This document shows positions 51,201 to 58,912 of a stretch of 64,000 nt of DNA, in pieces. The translations under genes were made by a program, and so were the position numbers. This DNA is from Robbsia betulipollinis. GTDB lineage: Bacteria; Pseudomonadota; Gammaproteobacteria; Burkholderiales; Burkholderiaceae. The stretch's first letter is position 1, and each line of letters opens with the position of its first letter. The notes beneath the pieces are model-generated. The model saw nothing but the letters and a program-made list of their open reading frames with translations, did not search any database and had not been told where the DNA came from. The stretch is taken from positions 248,001 through 312,000 of the forward strand of contig NZ_JAPMXC010000002.1 in the NCBI RefSeq assembly GCF_026624755.1, read 5' to 3'.

Positions 51201-51892
51201 CCACGCGCCGGCTCGAGGCCATCCAGCAAATGGAGGAACTGGGCTCGGGCTTCTATCTCGCGATGCACGATCTGGAGATCCGCGGCGCCGGCGAGGTGCT
51301 GGGCGACAAGCAGTCCGGCGAGATCCAGGAAATCGGCTTCCAGCTCTATACCGATATGCTCAACGACGCGGTGAAAGCCCTCAAGGCGGGCCGCGAGCCG
51401 GACCTGACCGCGCCGCTGGCAGCCACCACCGAGATCAATCTGCACGTGCCGGCGATCCTGCCGTCCGATTACTGCCCGGACGTGCAGGAGCGTCTGTCGC
51501 TCTACAAGCGCCTGGCGAACTGCGAGTCGGCCGATGCGATCGACACCGTGCACGAGGAACTGATCGACCGTTTCGGCAAGCTGCCGCCGCAGGCGCAGGC
51601 ACTGGTCGAGACGCACCGGCTGCGGCTGGAGGCCCGGCCGATCGGCATTTCGAAGATCGATGCGTCCGACACCCTGATCGCGTTGCAGTTCATCCCGAAC
51701 CCGCCGATCGACGCGATGCGCATCATCGCGATGGTGCAGAAGAACCGTCACATCAAACTCGCCGGACAGGACAAGCTGCGCATCGAAACGCGCAGCCCCG
51801 ATCTGGCGGTGCGCGTGGCGACCCTGAAAGAAATCCTGCGCGCGCTGGGTGCCGGTGCGCCGGGCGCCACGCTTTCCAAGGCCCTGTCATGA
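48209..51892 (+). CDS. mfd: transcription-repair coupling factor Mfd
   Basis: DNA translocase that removes stalled RNA polymerase and recruits UvrA. 1227 residues: a non-conserved Ala/Pro/Ser-rich N-terminus (about 1-65), the UvrB-like domains, the RNA-polymerase-interacting domain (GDPVVHSQHGIGRYMGLMSM), the RecG-like helicase core (Walker A GDVGFGKTEVALRAA, DEEH box, SATPIPRTL-type motif as TATPIPRTLGMALEG, and QLRGRVGRSHHQAYAYL), and the TRCF domain. E. coli Mfd has 1148 residues, so the extra length is mostly the N-terminal tail. It is followed with a 4-bp overlap by a threonine dehydratase-like gene. Confidence 0.97.
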   Translation: MPDTSDTTALSSKSRSNPPSGPAARSPAVPLAADAAGGAMPAAERAALPASSVASPPVTSPVPLVKKGSRYAYGTPPGSADALLIARYFLANRAVAAPDGNGARPAGFSTLAVVCANALDAQRLVLEIPYFAPGVRVRLLPDWETLPYDSFSPHQDLISERLATLHDLGEGRCDIVIVPATTAMYRMPPASFMAAYTFEFTQGAKLDEARLRAQLVLASYEHVSQVVRPGEYCVRGSLIDLFPMGSPLPYRIDLFDDEVDSIRAFDPDSQRSLYPVREVRLLPGREFPFDEAARTAFRSRWREVFEGDPSRSTIYRDIGNGVPPGGIEYYLPLFFSETATFIDYLPAAAQLVLVGDIEASVSRFAADTRQRHNFLSHDRERPILDPARLFLTAEEFFTLAKPFARLTLNGEAPDAPFATALPALAVDRRAEDTVAALRHFVGLPGMRVFLAAESAGRRETIAQMLNDAGLPPVLTDDFAQFLQGDARFGLGVAPLAAGFVLPQEPGARGRQVAFVTETELYGQIARRTGRRRQEQASSVDSMVRDLSELKIGDPVVHSQHGIGRYMGLMSMDMGEGETEFLHLEYNGASKLYVPVSQLHVISRYSGADPETAPLHALGSGQWEKAKRRAALQIRDTAAELLNLYARRALREGHAFELSPRDYDAFAETFGFEETPDQAAAIAAVIADMTAGKPMDRLVCGDVGFGKTEVALRAAFIAVMGGKQVALLCPTTLLAEQHFQTFSDRFSQWPIRIAELSRFKTGKETSAAIQAMADGTVDIVIGTHKLLSADAKFKRLGLVLIDEEHRFGVRQKEALKALRAEVDMLALTATPIPRTLGMALEGLRDFSVIATAPQKRLAIKTFVRREEDGVIREAMLRELKRGGQVYFLHNEVETIENRRAMLEELVPEARIVVAHGQMHERELERVMRDFTGRRFNVLLCTTIIETGIDVPTANTILIHRADRFGLAQLHQLRGRVGRSHHQAYAYLLVRDVDTLTNQATRRLEAIQQMEELGSGFYLAMHDLEIRGAGEVLGDKQSGEIQEIGFQLYTDMLNDAVKALKAGREPDLTAPLAATTEINLHVPAILPSDYCPDVQERLSLYKRLANCESADAIDTVHEELIDRFGKLPPQAQALVETHRLRLEARPIGISKIDASDTLIALQFIPNPPIDAMRIIAMVQKNRHIKLAGQDKLRIETRSPDLAVRVATLKEILRALGAGAPGATLSKALS

Positions 51893-52902
51893 ACGCTCGT
51901 CTTCCCGCCGCGGAAATGGTCGCGGGCATCCCCGTACCCACGCTCGACGACATCGCCGCCGAACACATCGCGCTCGCCCCCTGGGTGACGCGCACGCCGC
52001 ATTTCGAGAAGACCGACTTCCTTTCGCTCGAGGACACGCAGCTGCATTTCAAGCTGGAACTGCTGCAATTCGCCGGGACATTCAAGACCCGGGCGGCTTT
52101 CTCGAACATGCTCGCGCTCTCGGAAAGCCAGCGCAACATGGGCGTGACCTGCGCGAGTGCCGGCAATCATGCCGTGGCCGTCGCCTACGCGGCGATGCGC
52201 CTGGGCATCAGCGCGAAGATCGTCGTGACGCGCGGCGGCACGCGCTCGCGCCTGGAACTGGCGCGTCATTACGGCGCGGATGTGGTGGTGGTCGACAACC
52301 CCGCGCAGGCGCTGGATCTGGTGCAGCGCATCGTCGTCGACGAGGCGCGCACGCTGCTCTCGCCCTTTCATGGCTACCGGACGGTGCTCGGTACCGCGAC
52401 GCTGGGCTATGAATGGGCGACGCAGGTGCCGCAGCTCGACGCGGTGGTCGTGCCGATCGGAGGCGGTCTGGCGGCGGGCATGTCGACCGCCTTCCGCCTG
52501 ACCAACCCGGCGTGCAGCATCTATGGCGTCGAGCCGCGTGACGCCGACGCGCTGTCGCAGAGCATGGCGACCGGCAAGCCGGTGCGTACCGGCACGCGCG
52601 CGTCGTTCGACGACCGCCTCGCGCCCGACGACACGGGACAATACAGCTATGAACTGTGCCGCCGCCATCTCGACCGCGTGGTGACGGTGAGCGACGCCGA
52701 ACTGGGCGACGCGATGCTGCGCCTTTTCGACCAGTTGAAGCTCGCGGTCGAGCCGAGTTGCGCGGCGCCGCTCGCGGCGCTGCTCGGGCCGCTGCGTGGC
52801 GCCCTGGCCGGCAAGCGCGTGGGCATCGTGCTGTGCGGCAGCAATACCGACCCGGATGTGTGGTCCTCGCAACTGCTGCGCGCCGCGGCGCAGCGCGGCT
52901 GA
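51889..52902 (+). CDS. PLP-dependent threonine/serine dehydratase-like enzyme (no ACT domain)
   Basis: Fold-type II PLP enzyme of 337 residues. The PLP lysine is K66 in FAGTFKTRAAF, the glycine loop that holds the phosphate is PIGGGLAAG, and SAGNHAVAVAYAA and the CGSNTDPD end are typical. It lacks the C-terminal ACT domain of biosynthetic IlvA, so a catabolic type or a related racemase is likely. Its start overlaps the mfd stop (ATGA), so it is probably co-transcribed with mfd despite the unrelated roles. Confidence 0.88.
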   Translation: MNARLPAAEMVAGIPVPTLDDIAAEHIALAPWVTRTPHFEKTDFLSLEDTQLHFKLELLQFAGTFKTRAAFSNMLALSESQRNMGVTCASAGNHAVAVAYAAMRLGISAKIVVTRGGTRSRLELARHYGADVVVVDNPAQALDLVQRIVVDEARTLLSPFHGYRTVLGTATLGYEWATQVPQLDAVVVPIGGGLAAGMSTAFRLTNPACSIYGVEPRDADALSQSMATGKPVRTGTRASFDDRLAPDDTGQYSYELCRRHLDRVVTVSDAELGDAMLRLFDQLKLAVEPSCAAPLAALLGPLRGALAGKRVGIVLCGSNTDPDVWSSQLLRAAAQRG

Positions 52903-52963
52903 GGGGCACCTCGTTCGTCCCTGGCCCTTGGCCGCGTTCGACCGACCTTAGGCGCGTTCTCCG

Positions 52964-53794
52964 TCAGCCGCCATTTTGCCGGCGCTCGGCACGCAGCATC
53001 ACGCGGTTGGCGATCACCACGCCGATCGTGACCACCGCGATGAACAGGGTGGCAAGCGCATTCATCTCCGGGTTCAGCCCGAGGCGCACGCGCGAGAAGA
53101 TCACCAGCGGCAAGGTCGTCGAGCCCGGACCGGAGAGAAAGGCGGACAGGACCACGTCGTCGAACGACAAGGTGAACGCCAAGAGCCAGCCGGCGATCAG
53201 CGCCTGCGACAGCATCGGCAGCGTGATCGTGAAAAAGACGCGCAGCGGCGTCGCGCCCAGGTCGAGCGCCGCCTCCTCGATAGACGGGTCGAGTTCGCGC
53301 ACGCGCGACTGGACGATGACCGCGACGTACGACATGCACATCATCACGTGGCCGATCCAGATCGTCACCATGCCGCGCTCGGCGGGCCAGCCGAAATACT
53401 TGGCCATCTCGACGAACAGCAGCAGCAGCGAAATGCCCTGGATCACCTCGGGAATCACCAGCGGCGCGGTGATCAGGCCCGTATAGAGCCCGACGCCGCG
53501 AAAGCGGCGCATGCGCGCAAGCACATAGCCCGCCCAGGTGCCCATCACCACCGAGGCGAACCCGCTCGCCGTGGCGATTTCCAGCGATAGCCGGAAGGCG
53601 GCGATGAGCTCCGCGTCGTCCAGTAGCGCCGCATACCAGCGCAGCGAGAAATGCGTCCAGACGGTGACCAGTTCGGACGCGTTGAACGAGTAGACGACCA
53701 GGCTGACGATCGGAATGTAGAGGAACAGGAAACCGACGCCCAGCGAGGCAACCCTGACCGGCGAGAAGGAAGCGAAAGCCTGTCTCATTGGCAT
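52964..53794 (-). CDS. potI: polyamine ABC transporter permease (PotI/PotC-like)
   Basis: Inner-membrane permease of 276 residues with six hydrophobic segments. The cytoplasmic EAA loop is EEAALDLGATPLRVFFTITLP. It is the last of four minus-strand genes forming a putrescine-type importer: binding protein, ATPase, permease, permease. Two starts are possible (53794 or the ATG two codons later). It lies 18 bp after potH. Confidence 0.92.
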   Translation of the reverse strand: MPMRQAFASFSPVRVASLGVGFLFLYIPIVSLVVYSFNASELVTVWTHFSLRWYAALLDDAELIAAFRLSLEIATASGFASVVMGTWAGYVLARMRRFRGVGLYTGLITAPLVIPEVIQGISLLLLFVEMAKYFGWPAERGMVTIWIGHVMMCMSYVAVIVQSRVRELDPSIEEAALDLGATPLRVFFTITLPMLSQALIAGWLLAFTLSFDDVVLSAFLSGPGSTTLPLVIFSRVRLGLNPEMNALATLFIAVVTIGVVIANRVMLRAERRQNGG

Positions 53795-53812
53795 GTGCTC
53801 ATCGATATGCGC

Positions 53813-54712
53813 TCATTTACGTAAGCTCTCCCGCCCCTGGAAATGCTGGAACAGCACCATCGGCACGAGCAGCAGCAGCACCATCGCGCACGTCACCGCC
53901 GAGGCCATCGGCCAGTCCGCATTGCTGAAAAATTCGTCCCACATGACGCGACCGATCATCAGCGTGTCCGCGCCGCCGAGCAGCCCCGGAATCACGTATT
54001 CGCCAACCGACGGAATGAAGACCAGCAGGCAGCCGGCGATGATCCCGTTGCGCGACAGCGGCACCGTGATCTGCCAGAACGCCTTCCACGGCCGCGCGCC
54101 CAGGTCGTACGCGGCTTCGAGCACCGATCGGTCCATTTTCACGAGATGCGCGTACAGCGGCATCACCAGGAAAGGCAGATAGGAATACACCATGCCGATA
54201 TAGACCGCCCAGTTCGTGTGATACAACTCGAGCGGCGTATGAATCAGGCCGATCGACAGCAGGAACTGGTTCAGCAGACCGTTGTTCTTGAGGATGCCGA
54301 TCCACGCGTACACGCGGATCAGGAAGGACGTCCAGAACGGCAGCATCACCGCCATCAGCAACACATTGCGGCGCGCCGGATCGGTGCGCGCGATCTGATA
54401 GGCGAGCGGATAGCCGAGCAGCAGGCAGAGCAGCGTCGAGATGGCCGCGATCTTCAGCGAGCTGAGATAGGTGGCGATGTACAGCGAGTCCGACAGCAGA
54501 AAAGCGTAATGGCCGAACTGCAGCGTCAGGTGCAGCACGCCCTCGCTCCACTCGAGCAGCCGCGTGTAGGGCGGCACGCCCATCTCCTGATCCGCGAAGC
54601 TGATCTTGACGACCAACAAAAACGGCACGAAGAAAAACAGCAGCAGCCAGAGATAGGGGCCGGCGATCGCGAGCCGCCGGGCGCCGCCGGGATGATCGGA
54701 CAGCCATTTCAT
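53813..54712 (-). CDS. potH: polyamine ABC transporter permease (PotH/PotB-like)
   Basis: Inner-membrane permease of 299 residues, with a first membrane segment at about 14-37 and the EAA loop LEAAYDLGARPWKAFWQITVPLS. The start at 54712 overlaps the potG stop (ATGA). Longer in-frame starts would run back into the ATPase gene and are rejected. It forms the heterodimeric membrane channel with PotI. Confidence 0.93.
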   Translation of the reverse strand: MKWLSDHPGGARRLAIAGPYLWLLLFFFVPFLLVVKISFADQEMGVPPYTRLLEWSEGVLHLTLQFGHYAFLLSDSLYIATYLSSLKIAAISTLLCLLLGYPLAYQIARTDPARRNVLLMAVMLPFWTSFLIRVYAWIGILKNNGLLNQFLLSIGLIHTPLELYHTNWAVYIGMVYSYLPFLVMPLYAHLVKMDRSVLEAAYDLGARPWKAFWQITVPLSRNGIIAGCLLVFIPSVGEYVIPGLLGGADTLMIGRVMWDEFFSNADWPMASAVTCAMVLLLLVPMVLFQHFQGRESLRK

Positions 54713-55884
54713 GAGGTCAGCACCACGCCGTCGTCCGCATCCCAGGAGACGAAGACCGTTTCGCCGATTTCCGGCATGCCGATCCTGTTCAGCCCGAGGC
54801 TGGGCACGTTCGCGAGCAGGACCCGGCCCGAGGGCAGCGTCACATGGCAGATCGTGTAGGCCCCCAGATACGCCGTCTGCGCGACCACCCCCGCGGACCA
54901 GTTGCAGGCCGCGGTCGGCTGCCCGCGCGAGAGCCGCACCCGCTCGGGACGTATCGAGACGGCGACCGATGTGCCCGATGCGCCCGCCGGGGCGCCGCCA
55001 TGACGGATGTACAGCGGCCGGACCAGTTCGGGCGCGTCGATCCGCGCGTGATCGGCCTCGGTCGCGATCCACTCGCCCTCGAACAGGTTGGTGGTGCCGA
55101 TGAACTGCGCCGAAAACCGCGAGTTCGGAACTTCATAGACGTCGGTCGGCTTGCCGACCTGCACGATCTCGCCCTCGCTCATCACCGCGACGCGGTCGGC
55201 CATCGTCATCGCCTCCTCCTGGTCGTGGGTGACCATGATGCAGGTCACGCCGACGGTTTCGAGAATGTTGATCAGCTCGATCTGCGTGCGCTGCCGGATC
55301 TGCTTGTCGAGCGCCGACATCGGCTCGTCGAGCAGCAGCAGTTTCGGCCTCTTCACCAGACTGCGCGCAAGCGCCACCCGCTGTTGCTGGCCGCCCGACA
55401 GCTGATGCGGACGACGCGTCGCGAAGCGGCCCATCTGCACCAGTTCCAGCGCCCCGGCCACGCGGTCGCGCAATTCGCTGCCGCGCACGCCCTCCTGCCG
55501 CAACCCGTAGCCGACGTTACCCTCGACCGTCATATGCGGAAACAGCGCGTACGACTGGAACATCATGTTGACCGGCCGGCGATACGGCGGCATCGCGGTG
55601 ACGTCCTCGCCGTCGATCAGCACCTGCCCCGCAGTCGGCGTCTCGAAACCGGCGAGCATGCGCAGCAGGGTCGACTTGCCGCAGCCGGAACTGCCCAGCA
55701 GCGCGAAGATTTCCCGACGCCGGATCGACAGGCTCACCCGGTCCACCGCCACGGCGTCGCCGAACTTCTTGACGACGTTGCGCAACTGAATGAAATCAGC
55801 CTCCTGGTTCGCCTTGCCTTCATCCGCTGCGTCAGCCCTGCCCCGCGCGCCCGCCCCGCGCGCCTCGCCCATTGCGCCTGTCAA
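54709..55884 (-). CDS. potG: polyamine ABC transporter ATP-binding protein (PotG/PotA-like)
   Basis: Cytoplasmic ATPase of 391 residues. Walker A GSSGCGKST is near residue 66, signature LSGGQQQRVALARSL near 166, Walker B LLLLDEPMSALD near 186, and a C-terminal TOBE domain (about 305-390) of the regulatory type. The first 28 residues are Gly/Ala/Asp rich and not conserved; the core starts at IQLRNVVKKFG. It overlaps potH and begins 4 bp after the potF stop. Confidence 0.94.
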   Translation of the reverse strand: MTGAMGEARGAGARGRADAADEGKANQEADFIQLRNVVKKFGDAVAVDRVSLSIRRREIFALLGSSGCGKSTLLRMLAGFETPTAGQVLIDGEDVTAMPPYRRPVNMMFQSYALFPHMTVEGNVGYGLRQEGVRGSELRDRVAGALELVQMGRFATRRPHQLSGGQQQRVALARSLVKRPKLLLLDEPMSALDKQIRQRTQIELINILETVGVTCIMVTHDQEEAMTMADRVAVMSEGEIVQVGKPTDVYEVPNSRFSAQFIGTTNLFEGEWIATEADHARIDAPELVRPLYIRHGGAPAGASGTSVAVSIRPERVRLSRGQPTAACNWSAGVVAQTAYLGAYTICHVTLPSGRVLLANVPSLGLNRIGMPEIGETVFVSWDADDGVVLTS

Positions 55885-55888
55885 GATA

Positions 55889-57079
55889 TCAGTGCCCCGT
55901 CTTGAACTGCGTCCACAGCCGCGTCTGCAGACGCAGGATTTCCGGCGGCAGCGGTTTGAGCAGGAACAGCGTCTTGATGACGTCGGCGCTCGGGTAGACC
56001 GCCGGATCGTTGGCGACGGCCTTGTCGACGTATTTGCGCGACTCGAGATTCGCGCTCGGATAGTAGACGGTATCGGTGATCGCGGCGTGCACCTGCGGAT
56101 TTTCGATATAGTTGATCCATTCCAGCGCCGCCTCCTTGTGCGGCGCGTCCTTCGGAATCGCCATCACGTCGAACCAGATCGCCGCGCCGCCCTTGGGAAT
56201 GAAGTACTGCAGCACGAAAGGTTTCTTCGCTTCCTCGGCGCGATGCCGCGCGATCGTCACGTCGCCCGACCAGCCGAAGGTGAAGCAGATATCGCCGCCG
56301 ACCATGTCGTTGATATAGCCCGACGAGCTGAATTGGGTGATCGACGGGCGGATCTTCTTGAGCACTTCGAGCGCGTCGCGGTAGTCCGAGGGCTTGGTGC
56401 TCATCGGGTCGCGGCCCATGTAGTGCAGCGTGGCCGCGAACATCTGGTCCGGCGCATCGAGCACGGAGACGCCGCACGATTTGAGCTTGGCGATATTCTC
56501 CGGCTTGAACAGCACATCCCAGCTGTCGAGCGGAACGGTGTCGCCCAGCAACTTTTTCACCTTGGTGACGTTGTAGCCCAGACCGGTCGTGCCGAATGCC
56601 CAGGGCACCGTATAGCGGTTGCCGGGGTCCGCGCCGGCGACGAGCGCCATCAACGCCGGGTCGAGGTACTTGAGATTCGGCAGTTTGCTCTTGTCCAGCG
56701 GCGCGAACATGCCCGCGGCGATCTGACGTCCGGCGTAATTGCTGGTGGGCACCACGATGTCGTAGCCGGAATTACCGCTCAGCAGCTTCGCCTGCAGGGT
56801 GTCGTCGCTATCGTAGTTGTCGTAGCGCACCTTCACGCCGAACTGCTTCTCGAAATTCGGAATGGTGTCCTTGGCGATGTAATCGGACCAATTATAGACA
56901 TTCAGCGTCGTGTCGCGCGCCTGCGCAAGGCTCGCGCCGAACAATCCGGATACGGTCGTCGCGGCGACCAGGGCCGCGCTCAGGCAGCGTCGAACCGGGC
57001 CCCGCCCCCCCCCGCGCCGGGGCAGCATCCGCCGCTGTGGGTGCACATTGCCCCTCTCCATCTGCGGCAGGATCCGCAC
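55889..57079 (-). CDS. potF: polyamine (putrescine-type) ABC transporter periplasmic binding protein
   Basis: Substrate-binding protein of 396 residues: signal peptide ending near LAQA (residue 54), then [26 protein letters not shown], the standard start of PotD/PotF proteins, and [17 protein letters not shown]. The N-terminus has three possible ATGs (57079, 57058, 57028), all upstream of a run of nine C on the plus strand (57005-57013), so the tract lies in every version of the leader. First gene of potFGHI. Confidence 0.92.
   Translation of the reverse strand: MRILPQMERGNVHPQRRMLPRRGGGRGPVRRCLSAALVAATTVSGLFGASLAQARDTTLNVYNWSDYIAKDTIPNFEKQFGVKVRYDNYDSDDTLQAKLLSGNSGYDIVVPTSNYAGRQIAAGMFAPLDKSKLPNLKYLDPALMALVAGADPGNRYTVPWAFGTTGLGYNVTKVKKLLGDTVPLDSWDVLFKPENIAKLKSCGVSVLDAPDQMFAATLHYMGRDPMSTKPSDYRDALEVLKKIRPSITQFSSSGYINDMVGGDICFTFGWSGDVTIARHRAEEAKKPFVLQYFIPKGGAAIWFDVMAIPKDAPHKEAALEWINYIENPQVHAAITDTVYYPSANLESRKYVDKAVANDPAVYPSADVIKTLFLLKPLPPEILRLQTRLWTQFKTGH
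57005..57013. repeat. C9 homopolymer in the potF signal-peptide region
   Basis: Nine consecutive C on the plus strand (G9 in the gene), encoding part of RGGGRGP. All candidate starts lie upstream, so a one-base change would shift the frame before the mature protein. Confidence 0.9.
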
Positions 57080-57464
57080 GGCGCTTCGACGGCAGTCTGG
57101 TCATGTTTCATCTTCTCCCGTAACGGCGCCGCGGCGCCTGAAAACATGCAAAAAAGGCGAAGCTATCATTTTTTGCCGCGCCGACAAAAAAAATTTGCTC
57201 AACACCGGATGCGTTGCTCGAATGCAGGGCTCCGATCTTACAGAGCAAACCCGCCGCGCGAGGCGGGTCGCGCGACGCGAGCGCACGCGCGACGATTCGG
57301 TCGAAACGTTGGCGTGGTTATTGCTTTACACTGCGGTGTCAGGCGACGAGATCACAGGTGCGAACAAGCATCGCGACGTCCGCGCCTCTGTCCGCCTCCC
57401 CTCCGTCCGTCCCCTTCCCGCCCGGCGCGTCACCACCCGCCATGCCAACCATGGAACGTTGTCT
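57080..57464. other. 385-bp divergent region between potF and mntH
   Basis: No gene. It contains a perfect 14-bp palindrome GGCGCCGCGGCGCC (57125-57138), an A/T inverted repeat GCAAAAAA/TTTTTTGC (57148-57176) and further A-rich runs to about 57195. These are the likely control region for putrescine uptake and/or manganese transport; no MntR-box assignment can be made by eye. Confidence 0.6.
57148..57176. terminator. A/T inverted repeat with flanking GC palindrome
   Basis: GCAAAAAA (57148-57155) and TTTTTTGC (57169-57176) are perfect 8-bp arms 13 bases apart, in the divergent gap. Pairing and T runs look terminator-like, but neither neighbour ends here, so a regulatory role is as likely. Confidence 0.35.
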
Positions 57465-58768
57465 ATGAACACAGACGTGGCAGTCAGCAGCGAACTGCCA
57501 TCGGCCGGTGCCTCGAGACCCGCGCCCCGGGCCCGCCGCTGGTTTTCCTTCATCGGTGCCGGCTCGATGGTCGCCGTCGGCTATATGGACCCAGGCAACT
57601 GGGCGACCGATCTCGCCGCCGGTGCGCAGTACGGTTACGCCCTGCTCTCGGTGGTGCTGCTGGCCAGCCTCGCGGCGATGCTGCTGCAATGGGTCTCCTC
57701 ACGGGTCGGGCTGGTGACCGGGCGCGATCTGGCGGAACTGTGCCGGGAGCGGTTCGGCCGCAAGATGACTGGTTCCTGTGGATCGCCAGCGAGATCGCGA
57801 TCATCGCGTGCGACGTCGCCGAAGTGGTCGGCAGCGCGGTGGCCCTGCAGTTGCTGTTCGGCATCTCGCTGGCGGCAGGCGTGATCGTCTCGGCGGTCGG
57901 CACGATCGCCTTGCTCGCACTGCGCGGGCTCGGCACGCGGGCCATCGAGATCGCCGTGACGGCCCTGATTCTTTTCGTCGGCGTGTCCCTCGTCGCCCAG
58001 CTGGCGATCGCCAAGCCGGCCTGGGCGCCGATGCTGCTCGGCCTGGTGCCGAGTCTGGATATCGTCCGGCACGCGGGCATGCTCTGGCTGGCGGCCGGCA
58101 TCCTCGGCGCCACGGTGATGCCGCACAATCTGTATCTGCATTCGGCGCTGGTCAAACGTCACGCGCCCAACGGCAAGGCGCGCGAAATCCGGCAGGCGCT
58201 GCGCGGCGTCAATGTCGATACGCTCGGGGCGCTGTCGATCGCGTTCCTGATCAACGCCGCGTTGCTTGCGGTGGCCGCCGCGGTCTTCCACGCGGCCGGG
58301 CAGACCCGACTCGACGATCTGGCCGATGCCCATCGTCTGCTCACGCCGCTCGTCGGCAAGGGCTGGGCGGCGCCGCTGTTCGCCGCCGCGCTGCTGGCCT
58401 GCGGGCTGAATTCGACGGTGACCGGCACGCTGGCCGGACAGATCGTGATGGAAGGCTTCACGACGTTGCGCCTCAGGCCGTGGCAACGCATGCTCGTGAC
58501 ACGCGGGCTCGCGCTCGGCCCGGCGCTGGTCGCCGTGGCGATCTACGGCGAAGGCGGGTCGAACCGGCTGCTGGTGGCGAGTCAGGTGGTGCTCTCGATG
58601 CAGTTGCCGCTGGCGGTGACCCCATTGATGGTCTTCGCGCAGGACCGGCAACTGATGGGTCAGTGGCGCGTCAGCGGCATCCTGCGCGCAACGTGCTGGG
58701 GCGTCACCGGCGCGATCGTCCTGCTCAATGCCGTGATCATCTGGCAATCCCTGCCGGGGCACAACTGA
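57465..58768 (+). pseudogene. mntH: NRAMP-family Mn2+/metal transporter, broken by a one-base frameshift
   Basis: Proton-coupled divalent-metal importer. The start [15 protein letters not shown] at 57465 leads into helix 1 with the metal-binding DPGN ([11 protein letters not shown]). Around 57765-57769 (after RERFGRK) the reading frame shifts: continuing in frame gives a nonsense tail to 57884, while the frame one base back resumes the family sequence ([24 protein letters not shown]), including the helix-6 MPHNLYLHSALVK motif, to the stop at 58768. One lost base, most simply in a GG pair, explains it. It is either a recent inactivating mutation or a sequence error; the rest looks intact. Confidence 0.9.
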
Positions 58769-58912
58769 CGCGGGCAAAGCGTCGCAGCAAAACGACGCGG
58801 GCGCGTGGCGCGGCCGACTTGGGGTATATTTCGGGGCTTCACGCCGGCGTCGAGACCAGGACGCCGGATACCCGTACCGCCTCACGTCGGTCCGCCGACG
58901 AGCCTTCATTTC

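Noticed and set aside
48221-51751. 1176-codon open frame on the minus strand opposite mfd
   Set aside because: Antisense shadow of mfd with shadow-type composition and no recognisable domain.
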